Below are positions 22,001-30,567 of a DNA stretch of 64,000 bases, piece by piece (within the stretch, counting starts at the first letter, position 1; each line of letters starts with the position of its first letter). The position numbers and the translations under genes are program-made. The DNA is taken from NCBI RefSeq assembly GCF_900100365.1, contig NZ_FNKU01000001.1, positions 4,601,501 through 4,665,500 on the forward strand, written 5' to 3'. This DNA comes from Pseudomonas cannabina. GTDB lineage: Bacteria; Pseudomonadota; Gammaproteobacteria; Pseudomonadales; Pseudomonadaceae. The notes under the pieces were generated by a model, which was not told where the DNA came from, searched no databases, and saw only the letters and a program-made list of their open reading frames with translations.

Positions 22001-25000
22001 AAGACCGGTGATATCAATCTGGTCTCGGCCAACGACCAGGCCTACAGCCGCAGCGAGGAGTACAAGAAGAAAACCGGCCTGTCAGTGTCTGGCGGTTTCC
22101 TCTCCATCTCGTCGGCCAAGGAAGCCGGCCGCGTCGCACAGAGCAGCACCAGCGTCGGCAGCCAGGTCAAAGCCGTGCGCGATGCCGATCTGCAAGCCGA
22201 GCGCGACATCAATGTCATCGGCAGCAGCATCAACGCAGGCGGCAACGTGCGCATGAGCGCCGGTCAGGACGTCAATGTGCTGGCCGCGCAGAACAGCACC
22301 TCCAATCAGGATTGGGAAAAGAACCGGCAGACCGGCATCGGTGTGTCCTCCAACGCCAACGGCGTGACGTTCTTCGCAGGCGTTGATCGCACTAAAGAGA
22401 AAAACCGCCTCGAACAACAGACCGCTGCCGCCAGCCAGATCCGCGCCGGTGAAAACCTGGCGGTCGATGCCAGGCGCGACATCAATCAGGTCGGCTCCGA
22501 CCTGGAAGCCGCCAACAATGTCGACCTGAAGGCCGGGCGCAACATCAAAATCGATGCGGCGCGCGAGTCGCAACTGATCGAACAGCAGCGCGAAAGCTCG
22601 CGCAACGGCCTCAGCCTGAGCGTCAACCACAACTACGGCAGCACCCGGGATGCCGTGAGTGGCGCAGGCAAAGGCGACGACGCGGTCAGCAAGGGGTCGA
22701 GCACGCTCAGGGCAGTGGACGGGGTTTCGCAGTTCCTGTCAGGCCCCACGGCTGACGCCAAGCTGGGCAACAGCAAGCAGAGCACCAGCCAGCAGGTCAT
22801 CGAAGAAACCAACCGCGCCTCGACCCTCAGCGCTGGCAACGACGTGAACCTGTCGGCGAACAACGCCGTGCAGGTCACCGGTGGCCAGCTTCAGGCCGGC
22901 CGCGACATCAACGTCACAGGCCAGGACTTCACCCTCGATGCCGCCAGAGGCCGCTACAGCCAGGAAACCCGCGAGCGTCAAAGCTGGGGTGGCATCCACG
23001 GCGGCACCAGCGGCGGCTTCAAGCTCGGCATCGGCGGCAGCAACGGCATCGCCAGCGGTGACCAGAGTCAGGAGTCTTCCACCGTCACCGCCCTGCAAGC
23101 CGGGCGCGACATCAACCTGCAAGCCCGCAACGACCTCAACCTGATCGGCACCCAGGCGCAGGCACAGCGCAACATCGACCTGCGCGCCGGCAATAACCTC
23201 AATATCCGCGCCGCCCAGAACAACAGCAGCACCGACAACACCCGCAAAAACGGCGGCGGCGAAGCCGGCATCGCGGTAGGGCCGGGCGGTATCGGCGTCT
23301 ACGCCAGCGTCAACATCGGCAAGGGCGACCTGGAACGCGAAGGCTTGCAGCAACAGGAAGCCTATCTGTACGCGGGCAACCGCTTGGGCTTCACCAGCGG
23401 CCAGGACACCAACATCGGCGGCGCCACCCTGCGTGGCAACGACGTGGTCGGGCGCGTAGGCCGCGACCTCAACGTCACCTCACTCGCCAACACCGGCAAG
23501 GTCGAAGGCAAGGAATACGACCTCAGCGCCACCGTGGTCGTCGGCTTCGGCGGCAGTGTCAGCGGCTCGGCGGGCTATGGCCGCACCAACGGCTCGACCA
23601 ACTGGATCGAGCAACAGACCAGCATCACCGGCAAAGACCAGGTCGACATCCGCACGCAGAACCACACCCAACTCGACGGCGCACTCATCGCCTCAGATAC
23701 CGGCAACCTCAAGCTCGACACCTATACCCTCGGCTTCAGCGACATCGCCGGTAAGGACAAAGAACACGGCTACTACCTCAACGTCGGCGGCTCCTACGGC
23801 AACAGCAGCGGCGCCGTTCAGGACCCGAGCCAGGTCAGCAAAGGTAAACAAGGCCAGAACGGCTGGAGTGTGGAGGGCTGGAACTACGAGAAGGACCGTC
23901 AGCAGGTCGTGCGCGGTACGGTTGGGGCTGGGGACGTGGTGGTGCGTGGCGATGCAGCGACGGGCAAGGACTCGACTGCCGGGCTGAATCGCGATGTGGA
24001 TAAAGCGTACGAGATCACGCGCGATGATGAGCATCGGACTGATTTGTATGTGACGAAGAGTTCGTTGGAGGCGGTTTCTGATCCTTCCGGAACTGTAGAA
24101 GCCTGGAAAAACGACATAAAGAATTACCCGGGCAGGTCCATTGACCTGTTGAATGCTACGAACGTCCTTGTCAGCGGACCCGTGTCGGCCGCCGAGCAGA
24201 TCTGGAACAATATCCAAGCGCAGAACGTATCGCTAGAAGATGTTCCGGACGATGTCAGAAAACAATACGGTGACGAGCTTGCGCTTAACCTGACGAAAAC
24301 TTTCGTACAAAACGGTAGGAATACTGACGATATTAAAAACCTGTCTCAGAACGATGTCGCTGTCATCCAGAGTTTTAAAAGCCGTTTTTCAGAGTTCAAT
24401 GCACAGCAAGTAGCCTGCGATTCGACCGGCAACTGTGGTTCTGGCGCTGACGCGTCGGCTGGCAACATCAAGTACCTGCATTATCAAGACAAGGATGGCG
24501 TAAACAGAGTCGCACGACTACAGGATGTCAGCTCGAATACTCCGGGAGGAAAGTTACTGGACCAGGCCGAGCGCCTGCAGAGCTATATGGACCAGCTGCC
24601 TACAGAGCAAGCTGCGCTTCTTGGGTTAGGCGTTCAGGCGGTCATGGGGCCGGCAAAAATGGCCTTGGGAATGGCCGGTAACGTCGTGCTCGACAAACTG
24701 TTTGGTGAGCAAATCGCTGCGGCCAAGGACTCCATGGCCAAAACAGTAGCGAGCGAACTGAGCGGCAAGGATCGGGATGATCTGGTAAGCAGCGATGACA
24801 AGCTGAAAGAACTGTATGGCCTTAATGCGAATGATCAGAAAGGGGATGTCTACGTACGAGGCGCGACCACGCTGATCAACATCGCCCTCGGCACCGCAGG
24901 CGTTACGGCGGGTGTTGCAGGCGCAAGACTGATAAAAAATACAGCCGGAAACGGATCGAGTGTCGGCGCGAGCAGGCCAGATGACCTAGTCAAAGTAGGC

Positions 25001-25738
25001 GTTGATCCTGACTGGAACAAAGCATCCAGCCCCATCAAGACACCGGAACGGGCCAAGCTCCCGTCGTATTACCGCGAAGACAGCTCGGCCAACTCCGCCT
25101 TCAACAAGACTGGCAATTTGCCTGACGGCTACCGACGTGTGATCAATACACGGACAGGCAACGTTGAGGTTGTGGGGCCCGATGGCGTGTTTTACTTCGA
25201 GATGCCTGGAGGTGGACTCAAGCCCAAGGCTGGGGGTAATCTGGCCCAGTTGGTGAAGGCTGAGGCGGATATTGCTGGGGGGAAAGGATTCGCTAATTTC
25301 CCAGAGGGAATGAGCGTCAATCCAGATATAAAAAATCACTTGAGTAGCTTTGATGGGCTGACTCAGAAAAAAGGGATAAGTGGCACTCACAATCTTGAAG
25401 CTTTTTCCCAAGCTGTAACTCAGAACGGTGCCAAGGTCGTTGATCAGATTCCAGGGGCAGTAAATGGAATTTCTGAAATAAAATATCAAATACCAGCATA
25501 TGACCGAGCCGGAAATGTGATTGGCTATAAGTCGGAGATATTTACTAAAACTGTTTACGATCCTAAGGTTTTTACTGACTCCCAAATGTTAGACCTTGGT
25601 CAGCAGGCTGCCGCAAGTGGCTACAACTCAGCAGTCTCACAGGGAGTAAGAGAGTACACGGCAACTGCAGGCGGTGTGAAATTTAGAGTTTACCTAGACG
25701 GTAAAACGGTAAGAAACTTTTTCCCGGAGGCCAATTAA
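16031..25738 (+). CDS. cdiA: Filamentous haemagglutinin / CdiA-type exoprotein with EndoU-like C-terminal toxin
   Basis: A 3235-residue TpsA effector for contact-dependent inhibition. An extended signal region (1-48, cleavage near VQA-EG) precedes the TPS secretion domain (about 51-175), with INIAAPNGAGLSHNQYQQYN and NPYGISCNGCGF. Long stretches of haemagglutinin repeats (GGNL/GRDV/NAGQD-type) extend to about residue 2670. From base ~24075 (residue ~2682) the sequence diverges from the orphan copy at 29485, which marks the variable C-terminal region. No VENN motif is seen. The last ~150 residues are AT-richer. They resemble EndoU/CdiA tRNase toxins: GISGTHNLEAF with His3120, KTVYDPK, and a final GKTVRNFFPE. 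Exported by CdiB and neutralised by the gene 1 bp downstream. The exact toxin family is inferred from pattern alone. Confidence 0.9.
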   Translation: MDVHQLALLARQPSAALTERPRFWGIPKRGIALILANALFWQPLLVQAEGIAVSGTTNTSVGQAGNGVPVINIAAPNGAGLSHNQYQQYNVDSKGVILNNATNATQNTQLGGIIVGNKNLGGTAARTILNEVTGANASQLSGYTEVAGQSARVIVANPYGISCNGCGFINTPQVTLTTGKPVLDANGQLNRFNVQGGSVSIDGVGLNADNVDQFDIITRSAKINAELHAKRLNIIAGRNDVDAQTLNATPLPDDGSAKPELAIDSSALGGMYAGAVRLVGTEAGVGVRLAGDLAASGGDINIDANGKLTMNQTAASGNIVAKARDITVTGPAYAGSQLTLNASGTLTNSSDLVAAQAVNIDAAQLSNTGVIESGINADNTRNSTGTLSLRARNIVNQGTLAASSTLSAIVSETLDNRAGKIVSEGTLTASAARLDNSNGQLSSAGEQLVTASESLDNSAGQLVTDGALTVSSARLNNNGGTLSAAQALNINSAQLDNSATSRITSGAALTLNTTVLNNLGGLISGWQGVTLTGDRFDNSAGTLVSNTDMTLALNGAFTNTNGTVVSTSGMTLDLPGALNNSNGTIVSGADLLLRRGGTVTNNNGRLTSQGLMTLFANTLDNSNNGTLAGSAVSITSSGDVLNGNNGLIDSRTGTLGLNAGALNNDGGIVQSANTLTLATGNGAASNVGGSLIAQSGDLSITGASVDNSAGVLASLAGNVNTDLAGVLRNGLSNAKGGVIQGQRLLLTARGGIDNNGGSIAAQQGDALIQASTFDNRNGALSATGLVQVRGDSFDNSGDQGGQVAGRDIDFDLSGALNNRQGIIESDNSLLLKAASLDNTQGQLRALGSGGSTALSLSGALDNSRGTLESASSNLQFALGSLVNTDGSILHVGQGALGLSLALLQNAGGSISTNGTLALTGDSWTNSTTLQAANLDLNIGSFTQLGGGQLLAANSFIGRGGNWTNDGRIASDGTLDVRLTGAYNGAGSMTSLGASTLKAAQLNLTDANARLASGAAGVIDIDGILNNSGRITGNTDLQVNAGTLNNFGTLGAGGNLSVSTPTLLNQNALIFSGGNTSLLVNDFTNQYADVYSMGNLQISRDAAGAFANSIVNRSATLTSDGSMLLAANTVQNIRDVLSVKDSGIYSARIDELSCSTPGTGNLDCDGGKEHHVWKIQQLEKLEVTAASAASSITAGGNMTLAGGDFLNSSSSLASGGALTATFNNFNNVGVVTGQTENDRIFVSRRTRDDDRWDEDARLFNLRYSQDSPRYDPNNLGGLQAAMSNFIAITERDVPELETNRQLASDATTYAAIIQAGGPVSITAGNNFDNSVVRGGFTYVSGGTRTDTTAPGTDYATVVTLNRQLPPDLAQQQVNPTALPGFSLPTGQNGLFRLSDTQNSASLPGSGAQLLSAATAPQPHPYLIETNPALTDLRQFLSSSYLLDTVGYNPDAAWKRLGDGYYEQRLIQQAVIARTGQRFIDGLTSDEAMYKYLMDNAIASKSTLDLSVGVALTGEQVAALTHDIVWMEDQVVRGEHVLVPVLYLAQANNRLANNGALIQGGDLSLIAGNNLTNVGTLRATSTLNARAGNSLINEGLIQTNERLNLSSGNDLINRAGGVVAGRDVTLSSVNGDVSNERSVTRHQSAVGNSTWRRDFANNAARVEAANDLTVSAGRDVNNSGVLQAGRDVTLLADRDVAINAAQLQQGRTDGPNHVRTSTTQLGASVNAGQDVAVQAGRDVGVTASRVDAGRDMALRSAGNIALESAANQSEYISRSKKTKLETRTVNQQASDLNAGGNLSAEAGQNLDIVASRVTAGGNVGLDAAQDMTIASAKDENSYFYSKKSKSSFGRSSSKQQESYDSTNMASEVNAGQDLTVNASKAADGSVNINGGRDVSVIGSKLSAGNDLVLGATNDVAVLSGVEEHGAYSKKTKSGFLGLSKSGKSQLKTSATQVGSELNAGDDVVLASGKDVRLRASEIGAGNDVDVRAGLLDKTGDINLVSANDQAYSRSEEYKKKTGLSVSGGFLSISSAKEAGRVAQSSTSVGSQVKAVRDADLQAERDINVIGSSINAGGNVRMSAGQDVNVLAAQNSTSNQDWEKNRQTGIGVSSNANGVTFFAGVDRTKEKNRLEQQTAAASQIRAGENLAVDARRDINQVGSDLEAANNVDLKAGRNIKIDAARESQLIEQQRESSRNGLSLSVNHNYGSTRDAVSGAGKGDDAVSKGSSTLRAVDGVSQFLSGPTADAKLGNSKQSTSQQVIEETNRASTLSAGNDVNLSANNAVQVTGGQLQAGRDINVTGQDFTLDAARGRYSQETRERQSWGGIHGGTSGGFKLGIGGSNGIASGDQSQESSTVTALQAGRDINLQARNDLNLIGTQAQAQRNIDLRAGNNLNIRAAQNNSSTDNTRKNGGGEAGIAVGPGGIGVYASVNIGKGDLEREGLQQQEAYLYAGNRLGFTSGQDTNIGGATLRGNDVVGRVGRDLNVTSLANTGKVEGKEYDLSATVVVGFGGSVSGSAGYGRTNGSTNWIEQQTSITGKDQVDIRTQNHTQLDGALIASDTGNLKLDTYTLGFSDIAGKDKEHGYYLNVGGSYGNSSGAVQDPSQVSKGKQGQNGWSVEGWNYEKDRQQVVRGTVGAGDVVVRGDAATGKDSTAGLNRDVDKAYEITRDDEHRTDLYVTKSSLEAVSDPSGTVEAWKNDIKNYPGRSIDLLNATNVLVSGPVSAAEQIWNNIQAQNVSLEDVPDDVRKQYGDELALNLTKTFVQNGRNTDDIKNLSQNDVAVIQSFKSRFSEFNAQQVACDSTGNCGSGADASAGNIKYLHYQDKDGVNRVARLQDVSSNTPGGKLLDQAERLQSYMDQLPTEQAALLGLGVQAVMGPAKMALGMAGNVVLDKLFGEQIAAAKDSMAKTVASELSGKDRDDLVSSDDKLKELYGLNANDQKGDVYVRGATTLINIALGTAGVTAGVAGARLIKNTAGNGSSVGASRPDDLVKVGVDPDWNKASSPIKTPERAKLPSYYREDSSANSAFNKTGNLPDGYRRVINTRTGNVEVVGPDGVFYFEMPGGGLKPKAGGNLAQLVKAEADIAGGKGFANFPEGMSVNPDIKNHLSSFDGLTQKKGISGTHNLEAFSQAVTQNGAKVVDQIPGAVNGISEIKYQIPAYDRAGNVIGYKSEIFTKTVYDPKVFTDSQMLDLGQQAAASGYNSAVSQGVREYTATAGGVKFRVYLDGKTVRNFFPEAN

Positions 25739-25739
25739 A

Positions 25740-26120
25740 ATGTCTATTGATTTTTCTAGTGAAAATCTTAAATCTGAGTATCTCTTCGAGACTATTGACC
25801 CTGAAAAAGATAAGTTTAGTATCGTTAAGGAATTCTTTAACTCCATCTATATGAGTCAAAAATTTTTGTATGGACTGTCCTTGATGGCTGAAGGTGTTGG
25901 TTTCTGTTTTGACGAAACCTATTTTCATTTTCCTGACTTGGAAAGCTCAAGCGATGAATTGAGATTTGAAGGCTTGATGTTCGGTGTGTTTGATGGGGAA
26001 GTTATTGTTTCTGAAGTGGATGGTTATAACCTCACTAGGTTAGCGTGTGAAAAGTACCTTCAGCATCATCCGGAAGATATGTCAAAGATAAATGACTTAC
26101 TCGCCAAGCTTCCTATTTAA
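25740..26120 (+). CDS. cdiI: Putative CDI immunity protein
   Basis: An acidic 126-residue cytoplasmic protein starting 1 bp after the cdiA stop. Its Shine-Dalgarno sequence GGAGG (25726-25730) lies inside the last codons of cdiA, so the toxin and its antidote are made together. There is no signal peptide or membrane segment. Base composition is clearly AT-richer than the core genes, as is typical of CDI immunity genes. The layout (small acidic protein, EGLMFGVFDGEVIVSE-like central strand region) resembles the EndoU-CdiI group, but this is a weak resemblance. The role is inferred mainly from position. Confidence 0.75.
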   Translation: MSIDFSSENLKSEYLFETIDPEKDKFSIVKEFFNSIYMSQKFLYGLSLMAEGVGFCFDETYFHFPDLESSSDELRFEGLMFGVFDGEVIVSEVDGYNLTRLACEKYLQHHPEDMSKINDLLAKLPI

Positions 26121-26243
26121 GCTTTTAGTTTATGCTCACCTCGCATCGAAATACGGTTTCAATCTTGCAATACCTTAACTTTAATAAAGCAATTTACTAG
26201 CTAGCTCTTTAATAATAAAACCTTATATATTACTGGCGACTAA

Positions 26244-27452
26244 GGAGACGCTGAACAATTAACCCGTTCGCACCGTCCCCATTTCCAAGCCGGTTTTTTT
26301 CAACCTGCCGACCTTATTTTACGTTTCTCGAGCAGATTTCTGCCCTCATTTTGCTGAAAGGCGGGCCAGTCCCGCCTTTCAGACGGATTTATCCTGCCGT
26401 CTGTTGTAAATACCGCTTGGCCAGCATCAGATTGGCCAACCCAAACAAACTGAACAACTGCGCTGTATTCTTTTCCAGCCCACGGTAGCGAACCTTGCGA
26501 TGATTGAAGCGCACCTTGATTACCTGGAAGGGGTGCTCGACCTTGGCACGCAGTTGCGCCTTGGCATATTCAATTTTGCGCTTGACCCGATACAGCACGC
26601 TGCCTTCGCCGTGCTGCTTGTAACTGCTTGGCCGTTCTGCAATCGACCAGATAACGTCCCGTTCAGCATGCTCCGGTCGCTTGGCCGCACCGGTGTATCC
26701 AGCGTCACCCGAAACATAGGTTTCGTCACCGTGAAGCAACTGGCCAACCTGGGTGACATCCGCCACGTTAGCGGCCGTCCCTACTACGCTGTGCACCAGC
26801 CCCGACGTGGCGTCTACACCAATGTGGGCCTTCATCCCAAAGTGCCATTGATTGCCTTTCCTGGCCTGATGCATCTCAGGATCACGCTTGCCTTCTCGGT
26901 TCTTGACCGAGGGCGGCGCGGCGATCAGAGTAGCGTCGACGATAGTGCCTTCCTTGAGCAGCAGCCCCCGGCTGGCCAGATGCTGGTTAATCGTTTCAAA
27001 CAGCAGCCGGGTTAGCTGATGGACTTCCAGCAAGCGGCGAAAACGCAGCAAGGTGGTGGCATCCGGTGCAGACTCGCGACCCAGGTCGATACCCATAAAA
27101 CCGCGGATGGCCTGGCTGTCGTAGACGGCATCTTCGCAACCTTCATCGGAGAAACCGAAACACTGCTGCACGACGTACATGCGCAACATGCGCGACACCC
27201 CTATCGCAGGGCGTCCGCGCTTGCCTGCGGTGTTGCTATAAAACGGCGCCACTTGCGCCTCCAGCAGGGCCCAGGGCACCAACTGTTCAAGGTCAGCCAG
27301 GAAGCGATCTCGGCGAGTCTGCTTTTTCTTGCCGGTATATTCGAGTTCGGAGAAGGTCTTCTGCACGCGCGTAACGCTCACGGAGAGGGAGGCTGTTGAA
27401 GGAACTTAGTGTGCCAAGGGTGGGGACAGTTGGCTATTTTTGCAGCGCCTCC
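26244..27452 (-). mobile_element. IS5-family insertion sequence, copy 1
   Basis: A 1209-bp element with terminal inverted repeats beginning GGAGACGCTGAACAA (left) and GGAGGCGCTGCAAAA (right, read inward). CTAA stands on both sides (26240-26243 and 27453-27456), matching the 4-bp YTAR duplication of IS5-group elements. One transposase gene reads on the minus strand. Copy 2 starts immediately after the shared CTAA. I noted one base difference between the copies, in the left subterminal region (CCGACC at about 26308 versus CCGGCC). Confidence 0.93.
26389..27381 (-). CDS. IS5-family DDE transposase (copy 1)
   Basis: A 330-residue transposase with an IS5-type N-terminal domain (about 45-120, starting APFYSNTAGKRGRPAIG). 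The DDE catalytic core shows IVDATLIAAP (Asp149), VSGDAGYTG (Asp226) and RAKVEHPFQVIK (Glu282, with the Y/K-type signature after it). It appears intact and is identical in predicted sequence to copy 2, so transposition may be recent. Its 5' end faces copy 2. Confidence 0.95.
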   Translation of the reverse strand: MSVTRVQKTFSELEYTGKKKQTRRDRFLADLEQLVPWALLEAQVAPFYSNTAGKRGRPAIGVSRMLRMYVVQQCFGFSDEGCEDAVYDSQAIRGFMGIDLGRESAPDATTLLRFRRLLEVHQLTRLLFETINQHLASRGLLLKEGTIVDATLIAAPPSVKNREGKRDPEMHQARKGNQWHFGMKAHIGVDATSGLVHSVVGTAANVADVTQVGQLLHGDETYVSGDAGYTGAAKRPEHAERDVIWSIAERPSSYKQHGEGSVLYRVKRKIEYAKAQLRAKVEHPFQVIKVRFNHRKVRYRGLEKNTAQLFSLFGLANLMLAKRYLQQTAG

Positions 27453-27456
27453 CTAA

Positions 27457-28665
27457 GGAGACGCTGAACAATTAACCCGTTCGCACCGTCCCCATTTCCA
27501 AGCCGGTTTTTTTCAACCTGCCGGCCTTATTTTACGTTTCTCGAGCAGATTTCTGCCCTCATTTTGCTGAAAGGCGGGCCAGTCCCGCCTTTCAGACGGA
27601 TTTATCCTGCCGTCTGTTGTAAATACCGCTTGGCCAGCATCAGATTGGCCAACCCAAACAAACTGAACAACTGCGCTGTATTCTTTTCCAGCCCACGGTA
27701 GCGAACCTTGCGATGATTGAAGCGCACCTTGATTACCTGGAAGGGGTGCTCGACCTTGGCACGCAGTTGCGCCTTGGCATATTCAATTTTGCGCTTGACC
27801 CGATACAGCACGCTGCCTTCGCCGTGCTGCTTGTAACTGCTTGGCCGTTCTGCAATCGACCAGATAACGTCCCGTTCAGCATGCTCCGGTCGCTTGGCCG
27901 CACCGGTGTATCCAGCGTCACCCGAAACATAGGTTTCGTCACCGTGAAGCAACTGGCCAACCTGGGTGACATCCGCCACGTTAGCGGCCGTCCCTACTAC
28001 GCTGTGCACCAGCCCCGACGTGGCGTCTACACCAATGTGGGCCTTCATCCCAAAGTGCCATTGATTGCCTTTCCTGGCCTGATGCATCTCAGGATCACGC
28101 TTGCCTTCTCGGTTCTTGACCGAGGGCGGCGCGGCGATCAGAGTAGCGTCGACGATAGTGCCTTCCTTGAGCAGCAGCCCCCGGCTGGCCAGATGCTGGT
28201 TAATCGTTTCAAACAGCAGCCGGGTTAGCTGATGGACTTCCAGCAAGCGGCGAAAACGCAGCAAGGTGGTGGCATCCGGTGCAGACTCGCGACCCAGGTC
28301 GATACCCATAAAACCGCGGATGGCCTGGCTGTCGTAGACGGCATCTTCGCAACCTTCATCGGAGAAACCGAAACACTGCTGCACGACGTACATGCGCAAC
28401 ATGCGCGACACCCCTATCGCAGGGCGTCCGCGCTTGCCTGCGGTGTTGCTATAAAACGGCGCCACTTGCGCCTCCAGCAGGGCCCAGGGCACCAACTGTT
28501 CAAGGTCAGCCAGGAAGCGATCTCGGCGAGTCTGCTTTTTCTTGCCGGTATATTCGAGTTCGGAGAAGGTCTTCTGCACGCGCGTAACGCTCACGGAGAG
28601 GGAGGCTGTTGAAGGAACTTAGTGTGCCAAGGGTGGGGACAGTTGGCTATTTTTGCAGCGCCTCC
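27457..28665 (-). mobile_element. IS5-family insertion sequence, copy 2 (tandem)
   Basis: Direct tandem repeat of copy 1 at a period of 1213 bp (1209-bp element plus CTAA), with the same orientation and terminal repeats. CTAA flanks it at 27453-27456 and 28666-28669. The three CTAA tetramers around the two elements are what either insertion into the first duplication or a tandem duplication would leave. Confidence 0.93.
27602..28594 (-). CDS. IS5-family DDE transposase (copy 2)
   Basis: A 330-residue protein identical to that of copy 1, with the same Asp149, Asp226 and Glu282 catalytic triad. Its 5' end faces the 118-bp unassigned segment (28670-28787) that separates the IS pair from the orphan cdiA fragment. 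Confidence 0.95.
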   Translation of the reverse strand: MSVTRVQKTFSELEYTGKKKQTRRDRFLADLEQLVPWALLEAQVAPFYSNTAGKRGRPAIGVSRMLRMYVVQQCFGFSDEGCEDAVYDSQAIRGFMGIDLGRESAPDATTLLRFRRLLEVHQLTRLLFETINQHLASRGLLLKEGTIVDATLIAAPPSVKNREGKRDPEMHQARKGNQWHFGMKAHIGVDATSGLVHSVVGTAANVADVTQVGQLLHGDETYVSGDAGYTGAAKRPEHAERDVIWSIAERPSSYKQHGEGSVLYRVKRKIEYAKAQLRAKVEHPFQVIKVRFNHRKVRYRGLEKNTAQLFSLFGLANLMLAKRYLQQTAG

Positions 28666-28787
28666 CTAAGTCTGTAATTTTTATACTTTGGCGGCCCCAA
28701 AATCTTGGTTATTCGGCAGTTGCGAACATCCTACGCTGTTGTCGGCTTGATTATTTGACGCGAATTAGATCTTGTTCCGCAGACAAA

Positions 28788-30440
28788 ACCCTCAACATCA
28801 AAGCCGCCCAGAACAACTGCATAACCGACAACACCCGCAAGAACGGCGGCGGCGAAGCCGGCATCGCAGTGGGGCCGGGCGGTATCGGCATCTACGCCAA
28901 CACCGGCAAGGTCGAAGGCAAGGAATACGACCTCAGCGCCACCGTGGTCATCGGCTTCGGCGGCAGTGTCAGCGGCTCGGCGGGCTATGGCCGCACCAAT
29001 GGCTCGACCAACTGGATCGAGCAACAAACCAGCATTACCGGCAAAGATCAGGTCGACATCCGCACGCAGAACCACACCCAACTCGACGGCGCACTCATCG
29101 CCTCCGACACCGGCAACCTCAAGCTCGACACTAATACGCTGGGCTTCAGCGACATCGCCGGTAAAGACAAGGAACACGGCTACTACCTCAACGTCGGCGG
29201 CTCCTACGGCAACAGCAGCGGCGCCGTTCAGGACCCGAGCCAGGTCAGCAAAGGCAAACAGGGCCAGAACGGCTGGAGTGTGGAGGGCTGGAACTACGAG
29301 AAGGATCGTCAGCAGGTCGTGCGCGGCACGGTTGGGGCTGGGGACGTGGTGGTGCGCGGCGATGCGGCAGCGGGTAAAGACTCGACTGCCGGGCTGAACC
29401 GCGATGTGGATAAAGCGTACGAGATCACCCGCGATGATGAGCATCGGACTGACTTGTATGTGACCAAGAGTTCGGTGGAGGCGGCTGCCAATCCAAAACA
29501 GGCCCTTGAGCAGTGGCAACGGAGTGCGGCGCTCTACGGAGAGAACAGTCGCAACACTATAGAAAAGCTGATCGACGTGCTTGTGATAGCTGCGCAACTT
29601 CCTCAGGACGTCGCGACAGGTAAAGGCACGCTACCTGCGCGAAAGCAGATCGCAGTCACTGAGTTGAGACAGCAACTTGCCAGTCTGGATGCAAGCAAAC
29701 GATCGGAAGGCATCAGGACCGTGCTCCGCAACACGGCTCAAACGGACATAGAGCCACTCGTCGCACGTATCACCGAACTGGGTGAAGATAATGCTAACGA
29801 AGCGTTAAGAACGCTGGGGCTGCTGGCTTCTCTGAACAGACCCAACGACGGCAGATCAAATTTTGTACCGATAGCACTGGGGGCAGGGGTTGCCGTTGCG
29901 CTAGCTGCCGCCTTGACTACCACAACGGCAACGCCTGAAGGTCAGGAGCGATTGAGGGAAGCAGCTAACGCGGTTGCGAAAGCGGTAGCCCAGTCAGGCG
30001 AATCTGTCGACATGCAGGCCGCGATTTCTATCAGGATATGGAAGTCCCTGTTTATCACAGGCTTCCCGATTCATCTGCTCGGCGACGATAACTCCAGACT
30101 GGTAACCCCGATTGTCGAAGCTGAGCGTGCCAACCCGTCCAGTGATGGGTATGCTGCCGGGACGACGCCTGCGACTCCCAATTCTACAGGTGGGAGCGAG
30201 ATCGCTGATCAGACGCCGACGGACTACTCAAGGCCTGTCGAGACGCTTCCGGCGCCTGGGGTGATGAATCAGGAGGGTGTCAATGGCGATGGCGAGGATC
30301 AGATTAATGATGCTCTAGACGGGATCAGCACTGATATCCATGCTGGACAGGAAGGACCTGCTAAGTATCCTCTGAAAAAGCCCATTTTTTTGGAGAGGAA
30401 CCGGGCTGGAGCGCCTGTATTTACTGGCTTCGACTTTTGA
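28788..30440 (+). pseudogene. Orphan cdiA C-terminal module 1 (5'-truncated)
   Basis: 28788-29484 is nearly identical to 23195-24074 of cdiA, except for an in-frame 183-bp deletion whose ends share CGCCA (cdiA 23302-23306 and 23485-23489). After YVTKSSVEA the sequence leaves cdiA and encodes ~320 different residues: a helical region, a hydrophobic segment (VPIALGAGVAVALAAALTTT), a Pro/Thr-rich linker, and an end AGAPVFTGFDF before a TGA at 30438. There is no plausible start codon of its own or ribosome-binding site, because the upstream sequence is IS and junk DNA. It is therefore an unexpressed or recombination-dependent cassette. I do not recognise a toxin fold here; it is likely the pretoxin part of the module continued after the MITE. 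Confidence 0.8.
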
Positions 30441-30468
30441 AGAAAAGGCTTTTTCAGACCTTCCCTAA

Positions 30469-30567
30469 GGAGGCGCTGATTTATTCGATTTTTCGTCCCT
30501 GCAACGCTCTGGAGGCCTTGATTTATCTGGGGGCAACAGCTGGGTTTTAGAATAAATCAGCGTCTCC
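30469..30567. mobile_element. 99-bp MITE with IS5-like ends
   Basis: A non-coding element bounded by inverted repeats GGAGGCGCTGATTTATTCGA (left) and GAATAAATCAGCGTCTCC (right). CTAA flanks it at 30465-30468 and 30568-30571. Target preference and the first ~11 bases of the ends match the IS5 copies nearby, so a related transposase probably moved it. It separates orphan module 1 from the toxin remnant that follows. Confidence 0.85.

Noticed and set aside
16031..25738. CRISPR-like periodic repeats within cdiA
   Set aside because: The repeats are degenerate, coding and in frame (haemagglutinin repeats), with no fixed-length direct repeat and spacer pattern.
26500..27015. 171-residue plus-strand frame inside IS copy 1 (and its twin in copy 2)
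   Set aside because: Antisense shadow of the transposase; no evidence for a second IS gene, and IS5-group elements normally carry one frame here.
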